DNA of 64,000 nucleotides from Cupriavidus sp. MP-37 (GCF_020618415.1 NZ_CP085345.1:2108001-2172000), one strand, 5' to 3'; positions 33,802 to 42,044 are shown, counted from the first letter of the stretch. Numbers and translations: made by a program. The notes: a model not told the origin generated them from the letters alone.

Positions 33802-34758
33802 TCAGGTCGTCACGGCCTCGGCCGGCACTGCGGGACGCCCGTTGCGGCGCCCGCCAATGGCCTTGAGCGGGTCGCGCAGCACGGCGCTGCCGATCTCCAT
33901 GACGTCGCGCAGCACGCCCTGGTCGCGGCCGCGCTCCGGCCCCCAGAAATGCACCGCGGCCCATTCCGGGAAGCTGCTTGGCGGCGCCAGCAGGCGGGTC
34001 TTGTGCTCGCGCGTCACCAGCGGCACGTTGAAATCCAGCACCGGGCAGATGCCGCCGGCGGAATGCAGCAGCGTGATCTGCGTATGCCAGGAGGGCACCA
34101 CCGTTTCGCGATGGCCGGGTGTGCTGGCTTGCCGGCTGAGGAAGGCACGCAGCGGGCTGCCGGCCTCGCTGTCTTCCTGCAGCAGGATCCAGGCACTCTC
34201 GTTTTCCTGGCTGCCGCCGCGCGTGGCGCTGACCAGTCGGCGCGGCGTCGCCATGATGTTGTGCTGGCGCACGCGTTCGGGATCATGCCCGCTGTCGACG
34301 ACGAAGGCGCAGTCCAGCTCGCCTTCGCCCAGCAGGCCGGCAAGCGCAGCATCGGCAATCACCGGGCGCGTGACAAAGCTGTCTTGCGGAAACTGCTCGC
34401 ACAGCGCGGTCAGGATCTCGGTGATGACCGGATCGCCGATCGATGAGGAGAAGCCGATGGAGACACGCCGGCCGCCGTCGCGGCGCTTGCCCAGGCCGGG
34501 TTCGCCGGGCCGCACCAGGTGGTTCCATTTGGCCAGGATCTGGCGCGCGGTCTGCTCCAGGCGCAGTGCGTGCGCGGTGGGCTCGAGCATGCCGTTGCGC
34601 TTGACGAACAATGGGTCGCCGGTGATTTCGCGCAAGCGCGCCAGGCTGTAGGCCACCGTGGGCACGCGGCCCTGCGTGCAGGCGGCAACCGCGCTCAGGT
34701 CACGGTACTCCATCACGAGAACAAAGACATGCAACAGCTTCGTGCTGACATGACGCAT
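33802..34758 (-). CDS. LysR family transcriptional regulator
   Basis: 318 residues from ATG 34758-34756, preceded by GGAGAAG; the open frame extends 27 codons further upstream without a ribosome site. Helix-turn-helix region LLHVFVLVMEYRDLSAVAA with VPTVAYSLARLREITGDPLF, then FVKRNGMLEPTAHALRLEQ, the layout of LysR proteins of the NodD/LeuO-like branch (D-P-L-F-V-K-R). The effector domain follows from about residue 95. No obvious target gene is adjacent: an 803-bp gene-free stretch lies upstream and a 406-bp one downstream. Confidence 0.9.
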   Translation of the reverse strand: MRHVSTKLLHVFVLVMEYRDLSAVAACTQGRVPTVAYSLARLREITGDPLFVKRNGMLEPTAHALRLEQTARQILAKWNHLVRPGEPGLGKRRDGGRRVSIGFSSSIGDPVITEILTALCEQFPQDSFVTRPVIADAALAGLLGEGELDCAFVVDSGHDPERVRQHNIMATPRRLVSATRGGSQENESAWILLQEDSEAGSPLRAFLSRQASTPGHRETVVPSWHTQITLLHSAGGICPVLDFNVPLVTREHKTRLLAPPSSFPEWAAVHFWGPERGRDQGVLRDVMEIGSAVLRDPLKAIGGRRNGRPAVPAEAVTT

Positions 34759-35561
34759 TCCGACTTCTCCTGATACACGACTTCGCTTTCTTGTTGTTTG
34801 TCTGTCGATCCAAACAGCGATGCGCCAGTCATGGCGCACGGAACCAGGGCGCTCCGCGGCGCGTTTGCCACGGATGCTCGCTATCGGCGCGATGCCGCGC
34901 GAGCTGGTATGGCTGGTACGAAGTCCCGCACTTGAATGTTCCAGCAGGATGCTTCGCTACACGTGTGACAAGCAGGTGTCCGTCTTGCTTCGACCACCAG
35001 CGTAGCGACGCTTTTGATCCACCAATTCGGCGCATGTTTGCGGCGGGGATGGCGCCGGCGTATCCGGCCGCTGCGCGATGGTGCGCGCTGCCGGCCCGCG
35101 CTTCTGCCGGCGCTGCAAGCGCGTCGTGCGAAGGCGTGTGAAATTTAGTTATGCCGAGGAATCTTAATACATGCTTAGCAAAAGTCATAGAAACTTGAAT
35201 TGATGACTGACCTGTCAATTCTTTTTGATGCCTTTGTAGCGCTCCGAAGACATGGCTTGCCATCAGCGTTTAAGGGCCAATCTGGCGTCAAATACCGGTT
35301 CTGGCGATGGTATTTCATCCCCCGCTTGGGTGACATTTGCATGCAATCAGTCCATGCAATTTCCAAATTGGAATAACGAAATTTGGTGACGCATGCCAAT
35401 GGCTGCTGCCGGTGCACCACGATAATTTTCTTAACTCGCACTGCGAAGACACTGAATTGCCTTTTGCGGCAGCCCTGGGCTAACTTAGGGCGAGAGTCGG
35501 CACGGTTGGCGGCGCGGCTGTGCGACGCCTGGGCCCCCGCCGTTGCGAAGCGGAGAGATTC
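34759..35561. other. AT-richer gene-free region with repeats
   Basis: 803 bp without a supportable gene. From about 35139 to 35470 the sequence is clearly AT-richer than the rest of the window. It holds a direct repeat CATGCAAT at 35340-35347 and 35353-35360 and an inverted repeat CCAAATT/AATTTGG (35363-35369, 35380-35386). The composition and the neighbouring orphan OrfA suggest acquired DNA or the relic of a mobile element, or an extended, possibly silenced, promoter region. No terminal repeats of an insertion sequence were found. Confidence 0.5.
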
Positions 35562-35852
35562 GTGAACAGACGGTATTCGGAAGAACAGATCCGCGCTTAT
35601 CTGGCGGAGGCCGCCAGCGGCGTGCCGGTGCGCGAGTTGTGTGCGCGCTATGGCTTCAGCGATGCATCGTTCTACGGATGGCGCACCCGCTATGGTCAGC
35701 CCGGCAACGGCGAGGCGCGCGACGGGCGCAAGCTGCGCGAGCTGCAGGAAGAGAATGCCCGCCTGAAGAGTATGCTTGCGGATGCGCTGCTCAAGCTTGA
35801 ATTGATGCGCAACCGTACCGGCCGCCGCGGCGGCAGCGGCAAGGACCGCTAG
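35562..35852 (+). CDS. Orphan IS3-type OrfA (helix-turn-helix transposase subunit)
   Basis: 96 residues from GTG 35562 with GGAGAG upstream. It matches the OrfA of IS3-family elements: RRYSEEQIRAYLAEAASGVP, RELCARYGFSDASFYGWRTR, then a leucine-zipper-like helix ELQEENARLKSMLADALLKL. In an active element OrfB, the DDE catalytic part, follows in the -1 frame; here there is none, and the next gene encodes a secreted protein. It is therefore a remnant or a domesticated DNA-binding protein. It stands at the edge of the AT-richer stretch. The tail NRTGRRGGSGKDR is basic. Confidence 0.75.
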   Translation: MNRRYSEEQIRAYLAEAASGVPVRELCARYGFSDASFYGWRTRYGQPGNGEARDGRKLRELQEENARLKSMLADALLKLELMRNRTGRRGGSGKDR

Positions 35853-35913
35853 CGGCGGACGGTTCCCGCAATATGTCCACGGCCAGGGACGCGCCGTGGA
35901 CGGCTCTGGAGTC

Positions 35914-36303
35914 ATGGGTTTGACGAAGTTTCTGATCAAGGCGGGCATGCTGGCATGCAGCGCCATGGTGGCAGCCCCGTTGTGGGCAGCCGGCAATGCC
36001 GGCGCGGCTGCGGCCGCTTCGGCGGCCGCTACGCCGATGGTGGCGCCGCCACCGCCGCGGATGCTGGATGAGGCCACGGCGGTGGTGGAAGGGCCTGGCG
36101 GCACGCTCTCGGCGTCGCAGCGGCAGCACTGCCAGGGCTTGCTTGACCAGCTCAACGCACTGCCCGGCGGGCCGCAGTGGTCCACCGGCAAAGATTCGGT
36201 CACCACGGCGGACGGGCGCACTTACCCGACGCTGGAACGCCAGGCGGATCGCAAGCGCCTGGAAGAGGCGTATCGCCAGCAGTGCGCGCAAGAGCGTCGC
36301 TAA
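35914..36303 (+). CDS. Small secreted protein of unknown function
   Basis: 129 residues from ATG 35914 with GGAG upstream; an in-frame GTG 18 bases earlier is less likely. A signal peptide is visible (FLIKAGMLACSAMVAAPLWA), followed by an Ala/Pro-rich linker (about 25-50) and a helical C-terminal part with two Cys residues (RQHCQGLLDQLNALPGGPQW, AYRQQCAQERR) that could form a disulfide. Not recognised. It is first of a probable operon with the DUF3300 and DUF2950 genes, which are also exported. Confidence 0.7.
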   Translation: MGLTKFLIKAGMLACSAMVAAPLWAAGNAGAAAAASAAATPMVAPPPPRMLDEATAVVEGPGGTLSASQRQHCQGLLDQLNALPGGPQWSTGKDSVTTADGRTYPTLERQADRKRLEEAYRQQCAQERR

Positions 36304-36355
36304 GCGGCGCACGGCGGGCGGCCGGCTGTCACTTGCGGATTTGTGGAGCGTCAAC

Positions 36356-37699
36356 ATGCATCGTCTTCAACAGCTTTTCGCATGGTGCCTGGCATTGATG
36401 CTGATGGCGCCGCTGCAGCCCGCGGTGGCGCAAACCACGCTGAGCCAGGCGCAGCTGGACCAGCTGACCGCACCGGTGGCGCTGTATCCGGATGCGCTGC
36501 TGTCCCAGGTGCTGATGGCCGCCACGTATCCCGCCGACGTCGCCGCGGCAGCGCAATGGTCCAAGGCCAATCCCGGTCTCTCGGGCGACGCCGCCACCAA
36601 GGCGGTGGCGAGCCAGAGCTGGGACCCCAGCGTGCAATCGCTGGCTGCCTTCCCGTCGGTGCTCGACATGATGGGACGCCAGCCGCAGTGGGTGCAGTCG
36701 ATCGGCGACGCGTTCCTGGCGCAGCCCAACGACGTGATGGACTCGGTGCAGCGGCTGCGCTTGCAAGCGCAGAAGGCGGGCACGCTCAAGACCACCGAAC
36801 AGCAGAAGGTGGTGACCCAGAGTTCCGGCGGTACCACCATCGTGCAGATCGAGCCGGCCAATCCGCAAGTGGTCTACGTGCCTACCTATAACCCGACCAC
36901 GGTCTACGGCACCTGGCCGTATCCCGCCTATCCGCCTGCGTATTACCCGCCGCCGCCAGGCTCGGTGTTCGCCACGGCGCTGGTGTCGGGCATCGGCTTC
37001 GGGCTCGGCGTGGCCGCGGTCGACGCGATGTGGGGCGGGTTCGACTGGCACGACCACGATGTCAATATCAATGTCAACCGCTACAACAACATCAATGTCA
37101 ACCAGCGCCTGGACGTGAATCGCGCCAACGTGAGCTGGCAGCACAACCCGGCCCGGCGCGGCAATGTGCCCTACAACAATGCGGCGGTGCGCGGCCGCTA
37201 TGACCAGCAGCGCCAGGCCGGCCTGGCCAGTCGCCAGGCGGGGGCGCAGCCGGGCCAGCGCGTCGGCGGCGCCGGGGCCGTGCAGCGCGAGCCGTCGGCG
37301 CGCGACCAGGCACGCGAGCGCGCCGCGCGCTCGTTCGAAGGGCGTACCGGGCAGGCCATTCCCGGCCATGCCGGCCATGCCGGCGGCGTGGCCGGTCGCA
37401 CCGAAGGCACGCGGCCCGGCGCGGGCGGCGCCGGCGCGCGCAATCCGCGCCCCGCGGGTGCCGAGCACCAGCGCGCGGACCAGGCCGCGGCGCGCGACCG
37501 CGCGCGCAATGCCAATCGTGACAGCGCACTGCGCGACGCCGGCAACGGCGAGCGCATGCGCCAGCAGACGCAGCGCGCCGCGTTGTCTCAGCACCAGGTG
37601 GCGCCGGTGCGCCCGGCAGGATTCGAGCGGGGTGGCTTGCGTCAGGGCGGCGGGGGCCGGCTGGGCGGCGGCGAACATTTTGGCCATGGCCGGAGGTAA
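36356..37699 (+). CDS. DUF3300 domain exported protein
   Basis: 447 residues. Signal peptide FAWCLALMLMAPLQPAVAQ, then the DUF3300 domain (about 30-245) with family motifs TAPVALYPDALLSQVLMAAT, ATYPADVAAAAQWSKANPG and VQIEPANPQVVYVPTYNP. A Pro/Tyr-rich stretch and one possible membrane segment (FATALVSGIGFGLGVAAVDA) follow, then a long low-complexity tail rich in Asn, Arg, Gly and Ala ending GGGRLGGGEHFGHGRR. Cell-envelope location is likely; function unknown. The next gene, DUF2950, starts 3 bp after its stop; this pairing is common, so the two probably act together. Confidence 0.88.
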   Translation: MHRLQQLFAWCLALMLMAPLQPAVAQTTLSQAQLDQLTAPVALYPDALLSQVLMAATYPADVAAAAQWSKANPGLSGDAATKAVASQSWDPSVQSLAAFPSVLDMMGRQPQWVQSIGDAFLAQPNDVMDSVQRLRLQAQKAGTLKTTEQQKVVTQSSGGTTIVQIEPANPQVVYVPTYNPTTVYGTWPYPAYPPAYYPPPPGSVFATALVSGIGFGLGVAAVDAMWGGFDWHDHDVNINVNRYNNINVNQRLDVNRANVSWQHNPARRGNVPYNNAAVRGRYDQQRQAGLASRQAGAQPGQRVGGAGAVQREPSARDQARERAARSFEGRTGQAIPGHAGHAGGVAGRTEGTRPGAGGAGARNPRPAGAEHQRADQAAARDRARNANRDSALRDAGNGERMRQQTQRAALSQHQVAPVRPAGFERGGLRQGGGGRLGGGEHFGHGRR

Positions 37700-37702
37700 A
37701 GC

Positions 37703-38581
37703 ATGATGCGCAAGACCGGTAACCTGATCTCTGCCGTCGCCTTCGTCCGCGGTGCGCGCGTGCTGCCTCTGGTGGCTGCGGTCCTGGCCCTGTCACTGGC
37801 CGTCCCTGCCGCGGCTCAGCAGGTCTACCCGAGCGCGGAAGCGGCGGCCGATGCGCTCGGCGATGCCATCGCGCGCAGCGATGGCGATGCGCTGCAGCGC
37901 GTGCTGGGCCCGCAATACCAGTCGCTGGTGCCGCAAGGCTCGATCGACCAGGACGACGTCTATGACTTCCTGGGCGCATGGGCGCGCCACCACGCCGTGC
38001 AGCCCGAAGGCGATAACCGCGCGCGCATCGCGGTGGGAGAGAGCGGCTGGACCTTCCCCGTGCCGCTGGCCCGGCGGCAGGGCGGCTGGCAGTTCGACCT
38101 GCCCGCCGGCAAGCAGGAAGTGCGCCGCCGCCGCCTCGGGCGCAATGAGCTGGTCACCATGGAGACCCTGCTGCAGCTGGCAGATGCCCAGCAGCGCTAT
38201 GCCGAACAGGTGGGCCAGGGCCGCTACGCCAGGCGCCTGATCAGCACGCCGGGCAAGACCGACGGACTCTACTGGCCTGCCGCCAGCGAGCAGGACGCCA
38301 GCCCGCTCGGTCCCGACGCACTGGCGATGGTTCCCGAAACGCCCGCCGCCGACGCATTCTATGGCTATCACTACCGCATCCTGCCCGCGGGCAAGGGCAG
38401 CGATGCTCCGTATGGCCTGCTCGCGTGGCCGGCCCGCTACGGCGATACCGGTGTCAATACCTTCCTGCTCGGCAGCGACCGTGTGTTCTACGAACGGGAC
38501 CTCGGACCCGGCACCGCCTCGCGCGCCCGGTCCATTCGCAGCTTCTCGCCCGAAGGCTGGAAGCGGGTGGCCGATCGCTGA
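37703..38581 (+). CDS. DUF2950 domain exported protein
   Basis: 292 residues. Signal peptide near residues 18-38 (VLPLVAAVLALSLAVPAAA), then the family body: YPSAEAAADALGDAIARSDG, VGESGWTFPVPLARRQGGWQ, FDLPAGKQEVRRRRLGRNEL, DAFYGYHYRILPAGKGSDAP and TFLLGSDRVFYERDLGPGTA. DUF2950 proteins are exported and of unknown function. The 3-bp spacing from the DUF3300 gene implies a translationally linked pair. A strong two-part hairpin follows at 38601-38643. Confidence 0.88.
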   Translation: MMRKTGNLISAVAFVRGARVLPLVAAVLALSLAVPAAAQQVYPSAEAAADALGDAIARSDGDALQRVLGPQYQSLVPQGSIDQDDVYDFLGAWARHHAVQPEGDNRARIAVGESGWTFPVPLARRQGGWQFDLPAGKQEVRRRRLGRNELVTMETLLQLADAQQRYAEQVGQGRYARRLISTPGKTDGLYWPAASEQDASPLGPDALAMVPETPAADAFYGYHYRILPAGKGSDAPYGLLAWPARYGDTGVNTFLLGSDRVFYERDLGPGTASRARSIRSFSPEGWKRVADR

Positions 38582-38600
38582 CTTTTCAGGCCTTTCGGCA

Positions 38601-38643
38601 AGCCGACGCCCCGGCGCGCTTTGCCGCCGGGCCGCCGTCGGCT
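38601..38643 (+). terminator. Two-tier hairpin terminator after DUF2950 gene
   Basis: Outer arms AGCCGACG (38601-38608) and CGTCGGCT (38636-38643) enclose inner arms CCCGGCG (38610-38616) and CGCCGGG (38625-38631). No T run, but a stable structure 19 bp past the stop. Confidence 0.55.
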
Positions 38644-38713
38644 GATGCCGGGACGGGCACCAGGTTCTATCCCAGCGGACAAAGCGTGACCGCCGATGGC
38701 GGGTGGACTTCTC

Positions 38714-38742
38714 TTGGCTGTGGTATGCTGCAACGCAACAAT
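38714..38742 (+). promoter_or_regulatory. Candidate promoter with PhaR-like site
   Basis: -35 TTGGCT and -10 AACAAT with a 17-bp spacer. Inside the spacer and -10 lies CTGCAACGCAA (38728-38738), one base from the CTGC-N3-GCAG site reported for the PHA regulator PhaR of Paracoccus. It lies 41 bp upstream of the PHB-depolymerase-family gene. Both calls are tentative. Confidence 0.4.
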
Positions 38743-38779
38743 AAGGCATAGGAGGAGATTCCGTCATACAGGAGTCCTC

Positions 38780-39868
38780 ATGACCAAGAGCCTTGCTGCT
38801 GACTGGCATGCGCGCATGCGGCGTCTGAGCCGCGTGCAGGCCCGCACGGAAGCCCAGGTGAAGTCCTGGCTCCGGAGCATGGATTCGCTGAATCCGCTGA
38901 CGCCGACGCGCCTGCCCGACCCGCCCCGGCCCGCCCGGCCCGCGCGCCCGTCGGTCGAGCCCGGCGCCCTGCGCGGCACCTGGCAGGCGCACCGGTTGCG
39001 CCTGGCGCCCATGCCGGGCGAGCTGGTGCCGCAACTGTCCTATCACCTCTACATCCCGTCGAAGGCCCATCGCGGCCCGCTACCGGTAGTGGTAGTGCTG
39101 CACGGCTGTCGCCAGACGCCGGATGACCTGGCCGCGGGTACGCGCCTGAATGCCCTGGCCGAACGCGAGGGCTTTATCGTCGCCTACCCGCAACAGCCAT
39201 TGCGCCGCCAGGTGCAGCGCTGCTGGCAGTGGTTCGACCTCGGCGCGGCCGACGGCGGACGCGAGGCGCAGGCGGTGGCCGCGCTGGTCGACGCACTGGC
39301 GGCGCGCCATGACGTGCGCGAACGCGAGATCTACCTGGCTGGCATGTCCGCCGGCGCGGCCATGGCCGCGGTGGTGGCGCTGCGCTACCCGGACAAGGTG
39401 GCGGCTGTGGCGCTCCATTCCGGCGTGGTCATCGGCGCGGCCAGCAACCCGCGCGCCGGCTTGCGCGCGATGCAGGCCGGCTCCGAGGCCGAGCCGGCGT
39501 GGCTGCTCGATGCCGCCGGCGTAACGCCGGGCGGCCCCGAGATGCCCGCGCTGGTGATTCACGGGCTGGCCGATGAAGCGGTGCATCCGGTCAACGGCCG
39601 CCTGCTGGCGCGGCAGTTCCTGGCCTACAACGGCCTGGAAGACCGCCTCGCCGGCCGCCCCGCGCGCTTCGAGCCCGAAAGCAATGTCCCGGGCCGGTCG
39701 CATGAATACCGCTTCGGCCGCTGGCACCGCGACCTGGTGACGCTGGTCGAGGTGGAGGGCCTGGGCCACGCCTGGAGCGGCGGCGACGACCGCTACAACT
39801 ACCACAGCGAGATCGGGCCGGATGCGAGCAGGATGATGTGGCAGTTTTTCCGGCAGCACCGGCGCTAG
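38780..39868 (+). CDS. PHB depolymerase family esterase
   Basis: 362 residues from ATG 38780 (AGGAG upstream). Alpha/beta hydrolase of the PHB-depolymerase esterase family: oxyanion region VVVLHGCRQTPDDLAAGTRL, lipase box AGMSAGAAMA near residue 194 (nucleophile Ser), late acid/base region VIHGLADEAVHPVNG, and GLGHAWSGGDDRYNYHSEIG with the probable catalytic His. The first 60 residues are basic and Pro-rich, without an obvious signal peptide. It may hydrolyse PHB or related esters; feruloyl-esterase-type activity is the alternative, since the family is broad. The promoter shows a PhaR-like motif. It converges with a TetR gene. Confidence 0.9.
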   Translation: MTKSLAADWHARMRRLSRVQARTEAQVKSWLRSMDSLNPLTPTRLPDPPRPARPARPSVEPGALRGTWQAHRLRLAPMPGELVPQLSYHLYIPSKAHRGPLPVVVVLHGCRQTPDDLAAGTRLNALAEREGFIVAYPQQPLRRQVQRCWQWFDLGAADGGREAQAVAALVDALAARHDVREREIYLAGMSAGAAMAAVVALRYPDKVAAVALHSGVVIGAASNPRAGLRAMQAGSEAEPAWLLDAAGVTPGGPEMPALVIHGLADEAVHPVNGRLLARQFLAYNGLEDRLAGRPARFEPESNVPGRSHEYRFGRWHRDLVTLVEVEGLGHAWSGGDDRYNYHSEIGPDASRMMWQFFRQHRR

Positions 39869-39931
39869 GGCGAGGCTGCTGGCCCCCCTTCGGATACGGA
39901 CGACCACATGCCGCGCCGCTTCTGACTTCCG

Positions 39932-40600
39932 TCAGGACGGCGTGCCGGCATCCACGGCCGGCACGATCACCGCGATGGCGTCGCGGACCAGCGCATCGAG
40001 CTCCGCGTTGTCCGGACGTATACCGGTGGCCAGCGTACGGTGCATCACGCTGGCCAGCACCATGCCATGGAATAGCCGGGCAGCGACCTCGGGGTTGGCG
40101 GACAGGCGGGTGCCCTTGGCCTGGTGTGCGGCAAGAAAGGCCGCGATATAGGCACAGGTCGCCCCCGGCCCGCGCGTGTACCATGCATTGCCCAGCGTGG
40201 GGAAACGCCGCGATTCCGCCAGGATCAGCCGCAGGAAGGCAAGGTGGCGCTCATCCAGCAATGACTGCAGGAAGCTGTGCGCGATCCTGCCGAGCCCCTG
40301 CGCCGCGTCGCAGCGCGACAAGTCCAGGCTTTTCTCGGTCTTTTCCAGGAAGCGGTCGCACAGCCGCTCCACCACCGCCACAAACAACCCGTCCTTGCCG
40401 CCGAAGTAACTGTAGACATTGGTCTTGGAGCCGCCGCACGCCTTGATGATGTCGTCCAGGCTGACGCCGTCGTAGCCGTGCTCGAGAAACATGTCGGCCG
40501 CGGTGCTCAGAATCAGGGCGCGTTTTTCTTCACCGCGGCGGGTCATGCGCTGGGGCGGCCGGGGAGGGAGGGCGTCGGGAATGCTCGAGGGTAATGCCAT
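39932..40600 (-). CDS. TetR family transcriptional regulator
   Basis: 222 residues from ATG 40600; a start 18 bases upstream is also open. The N-terminal helix-turn-helix is TRRGEEKRALILSTAADMFL, EHGYDGVSLDDIIKACGGSK, TNVYSYFGGKDGLF, followed by an all-helical ligand domain of the AcrR/TetR_C type. The divergent neighbour is a tiny secreted protein, with a perfect 15-bp palindrome (40734-40748) in the shared 223-bp region. The regulator probably represses itself and that gene. The inducer is unknown. Confidence 0.92.
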   Translation of the reverse strand: MALPSSIPDALPPRPPQRMTRRGEEKRALILSTAADMFLEHGYDGVSLDDIIKACGGSKTNVYSYFGGKDGLFVAVVERLCDRFLEKTEKSLDLSRCDAAQGLGRIAHSFLQSLLDERHLAFLRLILAESRRFPTLGNAWYTRGPGATCAYIAAFLAAHQAKGTRLSANPEVAARLFHGMVLASVMHRTLATGIRPDNAELDALVRDAIAVIVPAVDAGTPS

Positions 40601-40733
40601 CGGGTGGACAGGTAGCAATGGACGGGCGTCGGTGCCCTGCGCAGTCTACCAAAAGGCCGCACAGGCCCAGCGCTGGCGGTCAAGCACCCTTCGCCTTCAA
40701 AAAAACTGAAGGAGTTCATCTGATAAATTGAAT

Positions 40734-40748
40734 ACCGTACAGTACGGT
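40734..40748. promoter_or_regulatory. Perfect 7-1-7 palindrome, candidate TetR operator
   Basis: ACCGTACAGTACGGT, with flanking A/T extending symmetry by one pair two bases out. It is placed between divergent TetR (starts 40600) and the small secreted protein gene (starts 40824), in an AT-rich context that could hold both promoters. Confidence 0.65.
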
Positions 40749-40823
40749 TTAACTATAGTTTCCCCACGAGCGGCGCGCTATGTCCGTCCGCATTTCACTT
40801 CCAGTTTGGCACAGGAGCAAGTG

Positions 40824-41102
40824 ATGAAAAAGGCAATGATCGGCGCCATGGTGATGTTGGTGATTGGAATCGAGGCACAGGCGGCGACGCGTAACCGGGA
40901 CGCTTACACGGACGGCGCACATACCGTTGAGGCGCTGCAGCGCTCGCAAGCCGGCAGGCTGGTCGACGAGCAGTTCCGCAAGGTTGCCATTCGCAAGCCG
41001 GATCCCTTTGTGGATGGCGCCGTGCGGCAGGGGGATGACCCCTTTGCCGACGGAGTACTCGCCAGCATGGGCAGTGCCGACGCCTTCTCGCAGGGCGCGT
41101 GA
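40824..41102 (+). CDS. Tiny secreted protein with D-x-[YF]-x-[DQ]-G repeats
   Basis: 92 residues from ATG 40824 (AGGAG upstream). Signal peptide KKAMIGAMVMLVIGIEAQAA, then a hydrophilic mature part of about 70 residues with four copies of a short motif: DAYTDG, DPFVDG, DPFADG and DAFSQG. Such Asp-rich repeated turns could bind a cation such as calcium, but this is inference; the protein is not recognised. It is divergent from a TetR gene with a perfect palindrome between them, and is followed two bases after the stop by a 14-bp-stem hairpin, so it is a monocistronic, regulated unit. Confidence 0.75.
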   Translation: MKKAMIGAMVMLVIGIEAQAATRNRDAYTDGAHTVEALQRSQAGRLVDEQFRKVAIRKPDPFVDGAVRQGDDPFADGVLASMGSADAFSQGA

Positions 41103-41104
41103 GC

Positions 41105-41134
41105 GCCCTTGCCGCGCACATGCGCGGCAAGGGC
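41105..41134. terminator. Perfect 14-bp stem terminator-like hairpin
   Basis: Arms GCCCTTGCCGCGCA (41105-41118) and TGCGCGGCAAGGGC (41121-41134) with only CA between. It follows the small secreted protein gene at once and insulates the catabolic operon downstream. There is no T tract. Confidence 0.6.
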
Positions 41135-41246
41135 TGTGCGCTGGCGCCAGGATCCGGGTTTACCGAACTTGTACCGCCCAGCGCGCCCACCTAAAATTAT
41201 TCGTATATCGCATTTGATTGCGCCTAGCGCAAAATATGGAGACAAC

Positions 41247-42044
41247 GTGACGGACGCACAACCCTCCCGGGCCGCGGGGCAGACCGCCATCGCGCAAGTG
41301 GATATCCACGGCGTGACGGTACATGGCAAGGACCTGAGCGAGGCCCTGATCGGCAAGACCGGCTTCACCGCTTATTTCCTGTTCCTGCTGACCGGCCGTG
41401 AGCCGGACGCAAAACTGGTGGCGGCCACCGATGCCTGCCTGGTGGCCATCGCGGAACATGGCCTGGTGCCCTCGGTGCAGGCGGCGCGCATGACGCTGGC
41501 AGCCGCGCCCGATGCCTTGCAGGGCGCCGTCGCTGCTGGTGTGCTGGGCTGCGGTTCGGTGATCCTGGGCGCATCCGAGACCGCGGGACAGATGCTGGTT
41601 GACGTGCTGGCGGGGCGCGAAGGTCGGTCGCTCGCCGAGAGCGCGAACGCGGTGGTGGCGACGGTGCGCCAGGCGCGCAAGCCGCTGCCCGGCTTCGGCC
41701 ATCCCACGCACAAGCAGGGCGATCCACGCGCGCACCGGCTGCTGGCGGTCGCACGCGAGCTGGGCATTGCCGGCGAGCACGTCGCCGCGCTGGAAGCGGT
41801 CGCCGCCGCGGTGCCGGAGCATTTCAGCAAGCCCCTGCCGCTCAATGTTTCGGGCGCGATCCCGGCGGTGCTGCTGGACGCCGGCTATCCTGCCACCGCG
41901 CTCAAGGGTGTGCCCCTGCTGGCGCGCGTCGCCAGCCTGATCGCCCACCTGCAGGAGGAACGCCGGCAGCCCATCGGCTTTATCCTGGCCAATGCCGCCG
42001 AACAGGCCATCACCCACAGCGCCACGCCGGCGCAGGCGTCATGA
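41247..42044 (+). CDS. Citryl-CoA lyase-like protein (citrate synthase superfamily)
   Basis: 265 residues from GTG 41247 (GGAG upstream), much shorter than citrate synthase (about 430) and typical of the single-domain citryl-CoA lyase group. Motifs: GCGSVILGASETAGQML, the His-containing active-site stretch PGFGHPTHKQGDPRAHRLL, and PLNVSGAIPAVLLDAG. Such lyases split citryl-CoA, or a related 3-hydroxy-3-carboxyacyl-CoA, to acetyl-CoA and a 2-oxo acid. It is the first gene of an operon with a CaiC-like ligase (4-bp overlap) and an intradiol dioxygenase, so it likely performs a final carbon-carbon cleavage in a catabolic route. The exact substrate is unknown. Confidence 0.87.
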   Translation: MTDAQPSRAAGQTAIAQVDIHGVTVHGKDLSEALIGKTGFTAYFLFLLTGREPDAKLVAATDACLVAIAEHGLVPSVQAARMTLAAAPDALQGAVAAGVLGCGSVILGASETAGQMLVDVLAGREGRSLAESANAVVATVRQARKPLPGFGHPTHKQGDPRAHRLLAVARELGIAGEHVAALEAVAAAVPEHFSKPLPLNVSGAIPAVLLDAGYPATALKGVPLLARVASLIAHLQEERRQPIGFILANAAEQAITHSATPAQAS

